Assembly (NCBI GenBank): GCA_011525365.1
Contig: WTGQ01000002.1
Coordinates: 3,119,948-3,183,947, forward strand
Source: Acidobacteriota bacterium
Lineage (GTDB): Bacteria > Acidobacteriota > Thermoanaerobaculia > Multivoradales > Multivoraceae
Direction: 5' to 3'
Length of the DNA: 64,000 bases
Of this stretch, positions 13,522-21,781 are shown piece after piece (the first letter of the stretch is position 1; each line of letters starts with the position of its first letter). The notes beneath the pieces are model-generated. The model had not been told where the DNA came from, searched no databases, and worked only from the letters and a program-made list of their open reading frames with translations. The position numbers and the translations under genes are program-made.

Positions 13522-13580
13522 GCGGGTCCTCTGACCCGCTGCCGCCGAAGGCGGCCTGAAGACTGCGCCGCGAAGCGGCG
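13522..13580. other. three further tandem hairpins in the convergent gap
   Basis: GCGGGTC/GACCCGC (13522-13528, 13533-13539, loop CTCT), GCCGCC/GGCGGC (13541-13546, 13550-13555, loop GAA) and CGCCGC/GCGGCG (13566-13571, 13575-13580, loop GAA) follow each other with gaps of 1-10 bases. They end 4 bases before the larA stop, so they may terminate or protect the larA transcript from the other strand. Confidence 0.6.
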
Positions 13581-13584
13581 ACGA

Positions 13585-14859
13585 TCAGTCCGCCACGTAC
13601 GGAATCGTCTGCGGCCCCTCCGGCAGCACGCAGATGCGCGCGTCGGGCCGTACCGCCACGCACTCGGCGAGCGCGGCGTCGAGGTCCGGCGCCGCCTCGA
13701 AGTGCGCGGCGGCAAGCTGCTCCCCGCTCAACCCGTCCGCCTTGACCAGCACCCGGGCGCGACGCTGGATCAGCGCCTGGACCTGGACCTGCCACTGGTC
13801 CGGCTCGGCTTCCTTCCGGGCCTCGATCTGCTGGAGCAGCTCCTCGGGCGAGCCGCCGCGGCCAAGCAACTCCGCGTAGCGGCCGTGATCGGGGATGCCA
13901 TCGCTGCACTCGGCCGCGCAGAGGATCGTTCCGCCGTCGACGACCACCTGCGCGGCCGCCGACATCCCCTTGACCGCCTGGTACAGGTTCTGGTCGAGCG
14001 GATAGCCGGAGTTCGTCGTCACCACGACTTCGAACCTGTGGCTGGTCTCCCGCATGGCGATCGGCTTCGCGGCCGCGCAGGCCTGCCGGTGCATCTCGAA
14101 GAGTTCGCCGGCGAAGACGTGCGTGATCCTCTGCTGCCGGTCCAGCAGCACGTCGACGCTGAAGTGGGGCTTCGCTTCCGGCCGCGCCGCGATCGCCCGG
14201 ATGTCGCTGTGCATCGGGTTGTCGTCGATGATCCCCCAAGTCGAGCGCGGATCGCCGACGCGGACGGCGTCGTGCAGGGTGAGCACCGTGTGGAGCCCGG
14301 CGAGCCCCGGGGCGACCATCTTCGGACCGCCCGAGAAACCCGCGAAGAAGTGCGGCTCGACGAAGCCTGTCGTGATCCGGAGGTCCGCCTCCAGCCAGTG
14401 GCGGCAGAGCCGGGTGGGGACGCCGTTGCCGGTCTCTCCCAGGTCGACGAGCGAGGAGTCGTCGCGGGCGTCGTGGTTGATCACGCGGCAGGAGCCGAGA
14501 ATCTCGTCGCCGAGCATCGCCTGGAGTTCGGCCGGGGTGTTCGCGCGGTGGGTGCCGGTCGCGATCAGGATGGTGACGTCCTCCGGGCGGACGACGCCTT
14601 CGAGTTCCCGCAGCACCGCGGCGACCATCTCCCGCCGCGGCTGCGCCCGAGTGACGTCGCAGACCGAGATCGCCACCGTCTGGCCGGGCCTGGCCAGCTC
14701 CCTGAGCGGCGGGCCGGCCACCGGAGCGCGGAGAGCCGCGGTCAGAGCGGCGTCGGGATCGGCCAGCGCGGGGGCCTGGACCGGCACGATGACCGTCGTC
14801 CGCTCGCGCGGGACGTCGATGGTGAGGCCGCCGCGGCCGTAGGCGAGACGCACGCGCAT
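13585..14859 (-). CDS. larA: LarA-family nickel-pincer lactate racemase / 2-hydroxyacid epimerase
   Basis: A 424-residue protein of the LarA family, which racemises or epimerises 2-hydroxyacids using a nickel pincer nucleotide cofactor. Every residue known to matter in Lactobacillus plantarum LarA has a counterpart at a constant offset of four: D68 and R71 (CDVTR), H104 (GTHRANTP), H170 (EPHFFAGFSGG), K180 (GGPKM, the cofactor-linking lysine) and H196 (LTLHDAVR). It should therefore bind the cofactor. No larB, larC or larE is in the window. It is the second gene after the DUF1080 gene (28 bases apart) and lies near an Ldh_2 dehydrogenase, so its substrate may be a sugar acid or lactate. The ATG at 14859 fits the family N-terminus. 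Confidence 0.88.
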   Translation of the reverse strand: MRVRLAYGRGGLTIDVPRERTTVIVPVQAPALADPDAALTAALRAPVAGPPLRELARPGQTVAISVCDVTRAQPRREMVAAVLRELEGVVRPEDVTILIATGTHRANTPAELQAMLGDEILGSCRVINHDARDDSSLVDLGETGNGVPTRLCRHWLEADLRITTGFVEPHFFAGFSGGPKMVAPGLAGLHTVLTLHDAVRVGDPRSTWGIIDDNPMHSDIRAIAARPEAKPHFSVDVLLDRQQRITHVFAGELFEMHRQACAAAKPIAMRETSHRFEVVVTTNSGYPLDQNLYQAVKGMSAAAQVVVDGGTILCAAECSDGIPDHGRYAELLGRGGSPEELLQQIEARKEAEPDQWQVQVQALIQRRARVLVKADGLSGEQLAAAHFEAAPDLDAALAECVAVRPDARICVLPEGPQTIPYVAD

Positions 14860-14887
14860 GCCCGAATCCCTGACCTCTTTGGACCGC

Positions 14888-16276
14888 CTACTCCGCGCCG
14901 TCGAGGCGGCGCACCTTGATGCTGCGGAAGGCCACCTCGTCGCCATGGTCCTGCAAGAGGATGCGGCCCTCCGGCCACTTGCCGAACCCGTCGCGGCCTG
15001 CGAACTTGCTCAGGGCGATCGCTTCGTCGAGTTCCGCCGAGTTCCGGTCGAACGCCAGCACCAACTGGTGGTTCAGCCAATGCTCCACCGTGCCGTCGGC
15101 GCGGACCACGATCCGCGCGTGGTTGTAGCGGTCCGGTCCATGGACGAAACGGAACTGCTTGGTCGCCGGCAGCAGGTCGTAGAGCGAGGCGAGGGTCCGG
15201 TTGCCGTTCAGGCCGGCCTCAGCGTCCGGATGCCGTGAATCGTCGAGGATCTGGTACTCGAACGCGACCGCCGTCCCGGGAGCCGAGTCGTAGCCCTCCG
15301 TCACCAGGTACTTGATGCCGCTGTTCGCGCCTTCCGTCATCCGGAACTCCAACTGGAGCTCGAACGCGGAGAACGTCTCCCGGGTCACGATCCCGCCACC
15401 CCGTGGTCCACCGGGTTCCGAGGCGAGCACCGTCAGCTCTCTCTCGCGCACTGCCCAGCCGGTCGCCGGAAAGTCCTCGCGGTGGGCGCCGCGCCAGGCC
15501 TCCGTACTTTCGCCATCGAAGAGCAGCTCCCAGCCCAGGGCCGCCTCGGCCTCCGATAGCTGGTTTGGCCGCGTGTCGACGACGTAGGGAAACGAACGAC
15601 CGCTCGGCGTCAGGTCCTCGGTTCGCAACAGCACGTTCCGGTAGCGGACCTGCAGGCCGCCCTGGTCCGGCCCGACCGAGTGGACCTGCAGGGCAATGAA
15701 ACCGCGCGGCGTCATCTCGTCGATGAGAAACGTCGCCGGCACATTGTTCAGCCAGGTCCGGATCTCGGAGCCGATCGCCTCGATGTAGACGTGGTTCCAG
15801 TCTCCCTGGCGAAAGGCCTGACTCGCCGCCGGGTTCAGCGTCAGCGGAAACAACCAGCCGCGGCGGGCTTCGTCGTAGATGCCCGCGCTCCAGGCGCGTT
15901 CGCTGGGATCGATCTCCACCTGGTATCCGTGCACGACGCCATTCCAGTAGTCCGGGTCGCTGTGGCTGCGGATCTGGATGCCCGCGTTCAGCCCTTCATC
16001 GACCTTGAACTCCAGTTGCAGAGCGAAGTCCCCGTACTCCTCCGTCGTGGCGAGGAAGGAGTTCGGCGTCTCGATCACCGCGGTACCGACGATCGTGTCG
16101 CCGTCAAGAGCGTACTCCGCCGCTCCGCCCAGTTGCCGCCATCCCTGCTCGAGTCCGCCGGCGGTCAGGTCGACCCAACCGGAGTCGGGATCGGGCTGGG
16201 CGAGCCCGGCTGCGGCCGCGGCAAGAAAGATCAGCAGACCGGCCGAGGGAAACGTCAAGGCTGGGGCAAGGTGCAT
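14888..16276 (-). CDS. secreted protein with two DUF1080 (3-keto-disaccharide hydrolase) domains
   Basis: A 462-residue protein with a signal peptide (about residues 1-26, ending AAAGLAQ) and two concanavalin-like DUF1080 domains in tandem, about residues 30-220 (ALQLEFKVDEGLNAGIQIRS) and 245-460 (ELQLEFRMTEGANSGIKYLV). The repeated motif F-x-L-x-L-E-F-(x)-N-x-G-I marks each. DUF1080 proteins have been linked to hydrolysis of 3-keto-glycosides, and the fold is common in Planctomycetes, Acidobacteria and Bacteroidetes. The two halves are diverged and may bind different ligands. It precedes larA in the same operon. A TAAGCT -10-like hexamer ends 9 bases before its ATG, with no ribosome binding site. 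Confidence 0.85.
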   Translation of the reverse strand: MHLAPALTFPSAGLLIFLAAAAAGLAQPDPDSGWVDLTAGGLEQGWRQLGGAAEYALDGDTIVGTAVIETPNSFLATTEEYGDFALQLEFKVDEGLNAGIQIRSHSDPDYWNGVVHGYQVEIDPSERAWSAGIYDEARRGWLFPLTLNPAASQAFRQGDWNHVYIEAIGSEIRTWLNNVPATFLIDEMTPRGFIALQVHSVGPDQGGLQVRYRNVLLRTEDLTPSGRSFPYVVDTRPNQLSEAEAALGWELLFDGESTEAWRGAHREDFPATGWAVRERELTVLASEPGGPRGGGIVTRETFSAFELQLEFRMTEGANSGIKYLVTEGYDSAPGTAVAFEYQILDDSRHPDAEAGLNGNRTLASLYDLLPATKQFRFVHGPDRYNHARIVVRADGTVEHWLNHQLVLAFDRNSAELDEAIALSKFAGRDGFGKWPEGRILLQDHGDEVAFRSIKVRRLDGAE

Positions 16277-16285
16277 CGACGCGCG

Positions 16286-16328
16286 AGCTTACCCGCATAG
16301 GATCGCCGCTCCCCGAACAAGGAGGAGG
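16286..16328. promoter_or_regulatory. divergent promoters and the ribosome binding site that sets a TTG start
   Basis: Reverse: TAAGCT (complement of 16286-16291) lies 9 bases before the DUF1080 start. Forward: TAGGAT (16298-16303) precedes the dehydrogenase gene. The two hexamers are only 6 bases apart, so the promoters would overlap. AAGGAGGAGG (16319-16328) lies just before TTG at 16334 and decides that start. Confidence 0.5.
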
Positions 16329-16333
16329 CGACC

Positions 16334-17407
16334 TTGGAATCGATCGATATCCACCCGCAGGCGTTGCGCGACGTAGCGACAACGGTCCTGAAAGCGGGCG
16401 GCAGCAGCGCCGACGAAGCACGTATCGTCGCCGACCACCTCGTGCTGGCGAACCTCTCGGGCCACGACAGCCACGGCGTCGGCATGCTGCCCGCCTACGA
16501 GCGGAGCCTCAGCAACGGAACCCTGAATCCGAACCAGAACGTCGAGCTGGTCCGCGACGACGGCGCGATCATGATGTTCGACGGCGGCATGGGCTACGGC
16601 CAGGTCGTCGGCCGCCAGGCGACGGCCGCGGCGATCGAGCGTTGCCGGAGCACCGGCGTGGTCGTGGCGCCGGTCCGCTACTGCCACCACCTGGGCCGGA
16701 TCGGCACCTACGGCGAGCAGGTGGCCGACGCCGGTCTCGCTTCGCTTCACTTCGTCAACGTGGTCGGTCACCAGGCCCTGGTCGCGCCCTACCGGGGGAC
16801 TGACGCCCGTTACTCGACGAATCCGATCTGCCTGTCGCTGCCCGGCAGCGACGAGCAGCCGCCCGTCCTTCTCGACATGGCGACCAGCCGAATCGCGCAC
16901 GGCAAGGCGCGTGTGGCGCACAACATGGGCGAGGAGACACCCGAGGGCTCCCTGATCGACCACCGCGGCCGCAAGACCCGCGACCCGGGCGTGCTCTTCC
17001 GGCAGCCGGCGGGGGCGTTGACCTCCTTCGGGGACCACAAGGGCTACGGCCTCGCCGTCTTCTGCGAACTCCTCGGCGGCATGATGAGCGGCGGCCGCAC
17101 GGCCCAGCCCGAGCACGAGATGGAAGGCACGATCTGCAACAACATGTTCATGATCGTGTTCGATCCGGACCGGCTGATCGCTCGTTCGGCGATGGAGCAC
17201 GAGCTCGCCGCCCTGGTCGCCCACGTCAAGGCGTCGCCCGCCGCCGAGCCGGACGAGCCGGTACTCGTACCCGGCGACCCGGAGCGCGCCAGCAGGATCG
17301 AACGCGCCGACGCGATCCCGGTGGACGCCGAGTCCTGGCGGCAGATCGTCGCCGCCGGCGAGCGGTTGGGGTTGGAGGCCGGGCGGCTGGCAGCGATCGC
17401 GGCCTAG
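16334..17407 (+). CDS. Ldh_2-family malate/L-lactate/ureidoglycolate-type dehydrogenase
   Basis: A 357-residue NAD(P)-dependent oxidoreductase of the Ldh_2 fold (malate, L-lactate, ureidoglycolate and 2,3-diketogulonate dehydrogenases), unrelated to classical LDH. Typical elements are the GHDSHGVGMLPAY motif with catalytic-region histidines near residue 45-48, the GYGQVVGRQA segment, the PVRYCHHLGRIGTY motif near 112-125 and the STNPICLSLPG and GDHKGYGLA motifs. Length is standard. It starts with TTG, supported by a strong AAGGAGG ribosome binding site 8 bases upstream, while no ATG is available nearby. It stands alone on the forward strand, divergent from DUF1080-larA, with which it may share a 2-hydroxyacid substrate. 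Its TAG stop shares CTAG with the convergent esterase gene. Confidence 0.9.
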   Translation: MESIDIHPQALRDVATTVLKAGGSSADEARIVADHLVLANLSGHDSHGVGMLPAYERSLSNGTLNPNQNVELVRDDGAIMMFDGGMGYGQVVGRQATAAAIERCRSTGVVVAPVRYCHHLGRIGTYGEQVADAGLASLHFVNVVGHQALVAPYRGTDARYSTNPICLSLPGSDEQPPVLLDMATSRIAHGKARVAHNMGEETPEGSLIDHRGRKTRDPGVLFRQPAGALTSFGDHKGYGLAVFCELLGGMMSGGRTAQPEHEMEGTICNNMFMIVFDPDRLIARSAMEHELAALVAHVKASPAAEPDEPVLVPGDPERASRIERADAIPVDAESWRQIVAAGERLGLEAGRLAAIAA

Positions 17408-18459
17408 CGCTCGACCTCCGCGAAGAAGTCCCACTGCAGCTCGGCGCCGAAGTTGCCGGCGTCGTCGCGCGGCCAGACGTGGGCACCGTCCCAGGAGCAA
17501 CTGCGGACGGCGCGCTCGCCGGCGCAGCCGGCGTGCTCGACGCAGCTCAGTTCCCGCCGGCCGTCCCAGGGCGTCTCGACCGCGACCGGTTCGGCGGCAC
17601 AGGATTGCGACTCCGCCCACTTCGCCGCGACCTCCGCCTGCGACGTGTAGATGTAGCCGTCACTGGCGAACGAACCGTCGATCGGCACCGTGCGGTCGGT
17701 CGTGCCGCCTACCAGCAGCATCGACGGACCGGGCGCTTCGGCCGCGCAGTTGAAGCCGCGCGCCAGATAGCCGTGCATCGGAGCAACGCCGGCCAGCCGG
17801 TCGCCGAGGGCGCAACCAAGCCGGTGGACGAACATGCCGCCGTTGCTGTAGCCGGAGGCGAAGACGCGGTCCGTGTCGATGCAGAGCTCCGCCGACAGGT
17901 GGTCGATCAGGGCGGCGATGTAGCCGACGTCGTCGTGGCATGAGCACCAGTTGCACTGCCCGCACGTCCCGCACTCCGGCGGGCAGGGATACGGATCCGC
18001 GTTCTCCCGACAGGCGGGCGCTTCCGGCTGGAGCGGCGCGCTGCAGGCGAGATCGTTCCAGGAAGTGATCGTGGCCCTCCGGCCCCCCGCCGCATCACCG
18101 AGCGGCGCCTCGAACGACGTGCCCTGCGGGAACGCGAGCACGAAACCCTCGCGATCGGAGAGTTCCGACAGACCCGTCCAGCCGTCGCTGTGCCGGGCGC
18201 TGCCGGTGTAGCCGTGTACGTGCAGCCAGAGCGGCGCCGGGGAGGCGCCGTCGTAGCGGGCCGGCAGGTGGAGCCGATAGCCGCGGACCAGGCCGTCGTG
18301 GGCGAGTTCCAGGTCGACGCTGGCACCGGGCCGTGCGACCGATGCGGGGCCGGGGCCAGAGGAGCAGCCAGGGCTGTCGGCGGCGGCAAGGGGCACGGTG
18401 ACAGCGAGTAACGCGGCGATAGCCGCGATGATTGACCGCCGCGAGGGCATTCCCGGCAT
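17404..18459 (-). CDS. secreted esterase of the PHB depolymerase / feruloyl esterase (LpqC-like) type
   Basis: An exported alpha/beta-hydrolase of about 351 residues. After a signal peptide (RRSIIAAIAALLAV..., cleaved around residue 28-30) comes the oxyanion HVHGYTGSA motif, the nucleophile elbow GYSNGGM, an acid in DRTVPIDG and the final histidine in GAHVWP. The family includes polyhydroxybutyrate depolymerases and feruloyl/acetyl-xylan esterases. An unusual insert holds eight cysteines in about 29 residues (PYPCPPECGTCGQCNWCSCHDD) just before the conserved DDVGYI helix and may be disulphide-bonded or metal-binding. The start is either ATG 18459 or ATG 18450; both leave the signal peptide. 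It is the last gene of the reverse operon and overlaps the convergent dehydrogenase stop by 4 bases. Confidence 0.8.
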   Translation of the reverse strand: MPGMPSRRSIIAAIAALLAVTVPLAAADSPGCSSGPGPASVARPGASVDLELAHDGLVRGYRLHLPARYDGASPAPLWLHVHGYTGSARHSDGWTGLSELSDREGFVLAFPQGTSFEAPLGDAAGGRRATITSWNDLACSAPLQPEAPACRENADPYPCPPECGTCGQCNWCSCHDDVGYIAALIDHLSAELCIDTDRVFASGYSNGGMFVHRLGCALGDRLAGVAPMHGYLARGFNCAAEAPGPSMLLVGGTTDRTVPIDGSFASDGYIYTSQAEVAAKWAESQSCAAEPVAVETPWDGRRELSCVEHAGCAGERAVRSCSWDGAHVWPRDDAGNFGAELQWDFFAEVER

Positions 18460-18472
18460 CGTAGCGCGGCGC

Positions 18473-19273
18473 CTAGCCTGGCAGCACCTGGAAGTAGCCA
18501 TCCCGCTCGACCAACTGTACGCGGACCTCGAACAGCTCGGTAAGGGCCGCGCTCGTCAGGACTTCGTCCTTCGGTCCGTCCGCGAAGATCCGGCCGGCCT
18601 TGAGCAGCACGACGCGCTCGACTTCGGGCGGAATCTGGTCGACGTGGTGGGTGACGATGATCAGCGTCGTTCCCGCAGCAGCCAGGGCCCGTAGCCGCTG
18701 CATCAGTCCGAAGGCCGCTTGCAGATCGAGGCCGGTCGCCGGCTCGTCGAGCAGCAGGGTGTGCGGCTCGTGGACCAGGGCCCGCGCCAGCAGCAGGCGA
18801 CGCTGCTCACCGGAGGACAGCGTGTCGAAGCGACGCTCCAGCAGGTCGCCGGCGCCCTGGCTCCCTGCCGCTGCCTCGGCCCTGCGCCGCTGCGCGTCCG
18901 TCAACCCCTGGTGCCGGTAGACGCCGACGCTGGCGAAGTAGCCGGAGCACACCACGTCCAGACCCGAGAGCCAGCCGTGGTGCGTCGCCTGCAGTTCGTG
19001 CGACACGACGCCGAGTTGTCGGCGCACGTCGAACACGTTCCACCGGTCCCGGCCCAGCAGCCGCATTCGCACGCCGGGCCGGCGAATCGGGAAGAACTCG
19101 CCGTTCAGCATCCGCAACAGGGTCGACTTGCCGGCCCCGTTGGGCCCCAGCACCGCCGTGTTCTGCCCCCGCGGGATGGTCAGCGTCACGCCGTCGAGCG
19201 CCCGCCGGTCGCCGCGCAGGACGGTGACGTCGGCGAGTTCGAGCAGGCCGGCCCGGTCTCGGGGCTGCGACAC
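18473..19273 (-). CDS. ABC transporter-type ATPase (ModF/YlmA-like, no permease nearby)
   Basis: A 266-residue single ABC ATPase. Walker A GPNGAGKST (residues 43-51), the signature LSSGEQRRLLLARAL, Walker B HTLLLDEPATGLD and the switch histidine in VTHHVDQIPPEV are all intact. The GELLxPGRDRWNVFDVRRQLGVVS-type segment and the HHVDQIPPE ending resemble the ModF/YlmA group of stand-alone ATPases. No membrane subunit is encoded beside it, so it may work with a distant permease or in a non-transport role. The GTG at 19273 begins 6 bases after the preceding dehydrogenase stop, indicating co-transcription in the seven-gene reverse operon. Confidence 0.85.
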   Translation of the reverse strand: MSQPRDRAGLLELADVTVLRGDRRALDGVTLTIPRGQNTAVLGPNGAGKSTLLRMLNGEFFPIRRPGVRMRLLGRDRWNVFDVRRQLGVVSHELQATHHGWLSGLDVVCSGYFASVGVYRHQGLTDAQRRRAEAAAGSQGAGDLLERRFDTLSSGEQRRLLLARALVHEPHTLLLDEPATGLDLQAAFGLMQRLRALAAAGTTLIIVTHHVDQIPPEVERVVLLKAGRIFADGPKDEVLTSAALTELFEVRVQLVERDGYFQVLPG

Positions 19274-19279
19274 GGCAAC

Positions 19280-20287
19280 CTATCGTCGGGCGATGACCGC
19301 GGCCGTACGTGCGATCGCCTCGGTCAGCGGCACGCGGGGGCGCCAGTCCAGATCCCGGCGCGCCTTGTCGACGCTGTAGTAGTGGTGCGTATTGAGATAC
19401 CGGATCGCGAACCGCGACAGCCCATCCTCAGGAACGATGCCGCGCCGCGCGACCCAGTGGAACGCCTCCATCGCCCCGGCGCCCGCATAGGCGAGCCAGT
19501 ACGGAATGCGGCGGCGGATGGGGCCGTAGCCAGTGGCCACCAGCACTCGCTCGACGAACTCGAAGAAGGGGGTCGGCTCGCCGTTCGTCACGAAGTACGC
19601 CTGGCCGGACACCGGCCCATCCGGTCGAAGCCGCGCCTCCGCAGCCAGAACGGCATCGACGACGTTGTCTATGTACACGAAATCGGACAACTTGGTCCGG
19701 CGACCGACCTCGCGGATGCCGGCGCCGTCCGCCCGCCTGAAGATGTTCGGCAGCAACCGCCGGTCACCCTTTCCGAAAACGAGGTGCGGCCGCAACGCGC
19801 ACACGCAGGTTGCGCCCTCGGCCGCGAACGCAAGGACGCTCTGTTCCGCGGCGATCTTGCTGTCGGCGTAGGCGCTGATGGAGACGCTCGCGTAAGGAAG
19901 TCCCTCGTCGCCGGCCTCGATGTCCCGGCCTTCGTAGACCACGCTGGCCGAGCTGATGTGGACGAGTCTTCCCACGCCGGCCTGCCGGCAGGCGTCCACT
20001 ACGTTGATTGTCCCCCCGAAGTTGACATCCCACATTTCGGCGCGCCCCGTGTTGCGGGTTTGAACGACCGAAGCGCAGTGGACGACCGTCTCGCACCCGC
20101 GGCAGGCATCGATGACAGCCGGGGCGTCCCGGATGTCCAGGTCCAGGAACTTCACGTCGTCCCGGAACGGTCGGCACCGCAGGTCGGCTACGCGCACGTC
20201 GCGTCCCGCGTCGGCGAACGCGTGCACAACCGCCGCGCCGATGAACCCGCAGCCACCGGTCACGAGCACGGATCCGGTGGAGGACAT
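19280..20287 (-). CDS. NAD(P)-dependent epimerase/dehydrogenase, 3-beta-HSD / sterol-4-carboxylate dehydrogenase-like
   Basis: A 335-residue extended short-chain dehydrogenase. The N-terminal NAD motif GGCGFIG (residues 11-17) and the catalytic Y140-A-D-S-K144 are present, with serines at about 112-113 completing the triad. Overall it resembles 3-beta-hydroxysteroid dehydrogenases and NSDHL-type sterol-4-alpha-carboxylate 3-dehydrogenases (for example the KLSDFVYIDNVVDAVL segment). The gene directly before it encodes a sterol-desaturase-superfamily oxidase, a pairing expected for C4-oxidation of a sterol or for other lipid modification. A nucleotide-sugar epimerase or an OleD-like role cannot be excluded. 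ATG 20287 is chosen; GTG 20299 would add four residues. Confidence 0.8.
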   Translation of the reverse strand: MSSTGSVLVTGGCGFIGAAVVHAFADAGRDVRVADLRCRPFRDDVKFLDLDIRDAPAVIDACRGCETVVHCASVVQTRNTGRAEMWDVNFGGTINVVDACRQAGVGRLVHISSASVVYEGRDIEAGDEGLPYASVSISAYADSKIAAEQSVLAFAAEGATCVCALRPHLVFGKGDRRLLPNIFRRADGAGIREVGRRTKLSDFVYIDNVVDAVLAAEARLRPDGPVSGQAYFVTNGEPTPFFEFVERVLVATGYGPIRRRIPYWLAYAGAGAMEAFHWVARRGIVPEDGLSRFAIRYLNTHHYYSVDKARRDLDWRPRVPLTEAIARTAAVIARR

Positions 20288-20323
20288 CCCGCCGCCCACT
20301 AGACGCCGAAGACGAAGCGCACC

Positions 20324-20959
20324 CTAGCCCCGCGTTCCGAACAGCCAATCCCACAATGGCGTGATCACCCCGTAGTTGCCGCCCCGGCTATGGTGGATGT
20401 CATGCCTCTCGGCGAAGTGGTTCGGCAGCCACGCCAGACGGAAGGGAAGTTGGAGGTTCGCGTGATGCAGCAGGTTGACGACCGTGTGCAGGAGCGAGAC
20501 CGCCACGAACGCTCCCAGCCCCATGGGGCCCACGATCGCCACGGACGCCAGCAGGACCACCAGTCCGGCGACCGTCTCGAACGGATGCAGGTACAGGGAA
20601 TCGATGGCGGTGGGATGAAGATTGCGGTGATGGACCCAGTGAATCCGCCGCATGAGCTTCGGCAGATGCAACCCGCGATGTAGCCAGTAGTAACCGAAAT
20701 CGTACAGCAGCAGGACAGCGAAGGGCGCCCACCAACGCGATGGCCGGGATGGATCGACGAGGTGCGTTCCGAACACCACGATGCCCACCAGGTACACCCC
20801 AAGCGCCACAGTGCCGTTGGCCAGTACGTTCCTGTAGCGATTCGACTGCCGATGCCCGTCACCCGGTGCAATCCGCCACGCGTCGAACCGGAGATGCGCC
20901 CACTGCAACGCGCCCATGAATGCGGCCACGGCCAGGATCACGCTCGCCACGTAGGTCAT
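20324..20959 (-). CDS. sterol desaturase / fatty acid hydroxylase superfamily protein
   Basis: A 211-residue membrane di-iron oxygenase. All three histidine clusters are present: H94-x3-H98 (WLHRGLH), H107-x2-H110-H111 (HWVHH) and H186-x2-H189-H190 (HDIHH), with further His at 115, 125, 165-166 that often complete the site. Four hydrophobic segments surround them. Members include C5-sterol desaturase, C4-methyl oxidase, beta-carotene hydroxylase and alkylglycerol monooxygenase. The substrate is unknown; the downstream NSDHL-like dehydrogenase favours a sterol, hopanoid or other lipid. ATG 20959 gives a protein beginning in the first helix; the upstream in-frame extension overlaps the preceding gene and is Arg/Ser-rich, so it was discarded. 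Confidence 0.82.
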   Translation of the reverse strand: MTYVASVILAVAAFMGALQWAHLRFDAWRIAPGDGHRQSNRYRNVLANGTVALGVYLVGIVVFGTHLVDPSRPSRWWAPFAVLLLYDFGYYWLHRGLHLPKLMRRIHWVHHRNLHPTAIDSLYLHPFETVAGLVVLLASVAIVGPMGLGAFVAVSLLHTVVNLLHHANLQLPFRLAWLPNHFAERHDIHHSRGGNYGVITPLWDWLFGTRG

Positions 20960-20981
20960 GAACTGCCTCGCCCCACCGGCC

Positions 20982-21779
20982 TCACCGCCCCCGGAACCGC
21001 GGCGGCCGCTTCTCGAGGAAGGCCTTCCGGCCCTCGACGTAGTCCTCGGAGCGGAAGCAGGCCTCGACAAGCTGCTTGACCCGGTCCAGATCGCGGCGTT
21101 CCGGGTCCTTCGTGGCCTGCCTGATCGCGAACTTGGCGGCGCGGAGCGTCAGCGGGGCGTTGGCCGCCATCCTGCCAGCCAGCTCCCGGACGGTGTCCTC
21201 AAGGTCATCGACGGCGGTCACCCGGTCGATCAGGCCCATGTGCAGCGCCTCGGCGGCGTTGAACCGCCGCGCCGTCAGCAGGATCTCGCTGGTGCGGGAC
21301 GGCCCGACGAGATCGACCAGCACCTTGATCCCGGCGAAGCCGTAGCCCACGCCCAGCCGGCCGGCCGGGATCCCGAACAGCGAGTCCTCCGAGGCGATGC
21401 GCAGGTCCGCGTTGAGCGCCGTCGCCAAACCGCCGCCGAGGCAGTAGCCACGGATCATCGCGATCAGCGGCTTCTCCAGCGCGGCGAACGCCCGGCCAGT
21501 CTCGCGGCCTGCCCGGTCGTAGCGCTCACGGGCCTCCACCGTCGTCCGCAGCTTCTCGAACTCGGAGATGTCGGCGCCGGAGACGAATGCCCGGTCACCG
21601 GCTCCACGCAGCACGACGACCCGCACCGCGTCGTCCTCCTGGAACCGCCGAAGTACCTCCGCCTGTGCCACCTGCATCTCGAACGAGAGCGCGTTCCGCC
21701 GCTCCGGGTTGTTGTAGATGAGCCAGCCGACGCCGTCCTCGATCTCGGCGACCATCTTCGTCGTAGGCAGTTCGATCAT
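20982..21779 (-). CDS. crotonase-fold protein lacking both canonical catalytic glutamates
   Basis: A 265-residue enoyl-CoA hydratase/isomerase-family protein. The CoA-binding and oxyanion-hole regions are clear (SGADISEF at 67-74 and GYCLGGG at 111-117), as is the C-terminal RKAFLEKRPPRF. The two glutamates of true hydratases are replaced: GGGCELA reads GGGLATA and the QPE motif reads IPA. It should bind acyl-CoA but probably catalyses another crotonase reaction. The ATG at 21779 lies 2 bases after the CoA-transferase stop, and the desaturase gene follows after 22 bases, so CoA activation and this step are probably linked. Confidence 0.87.
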   Translation of the reverse strand: MIELPTTKMVAEIEDGVGWLIYNNPERRNALSFEMQVAQAEVLRRFQEDDAVRVVVLRGAGDRAFVSGADISEFEKLRTTVEARERYDRAGRETGRAFAALEKPLIAMIRGYCLGGGLATALNADLRIASEDSLFGIPAGRLGVGYGFAGIKVLVDLVGPSRTSEILLTARRFNAAEALHMGLIDRVTAVDDLEDTVRELAGRMAANAPLTLRAAKFAIRQATKDPERRDLDRVKQLVEACFRSEDYVEGRKAFLEKRPPRFRGR

Positions 21780-21781
21780 GT

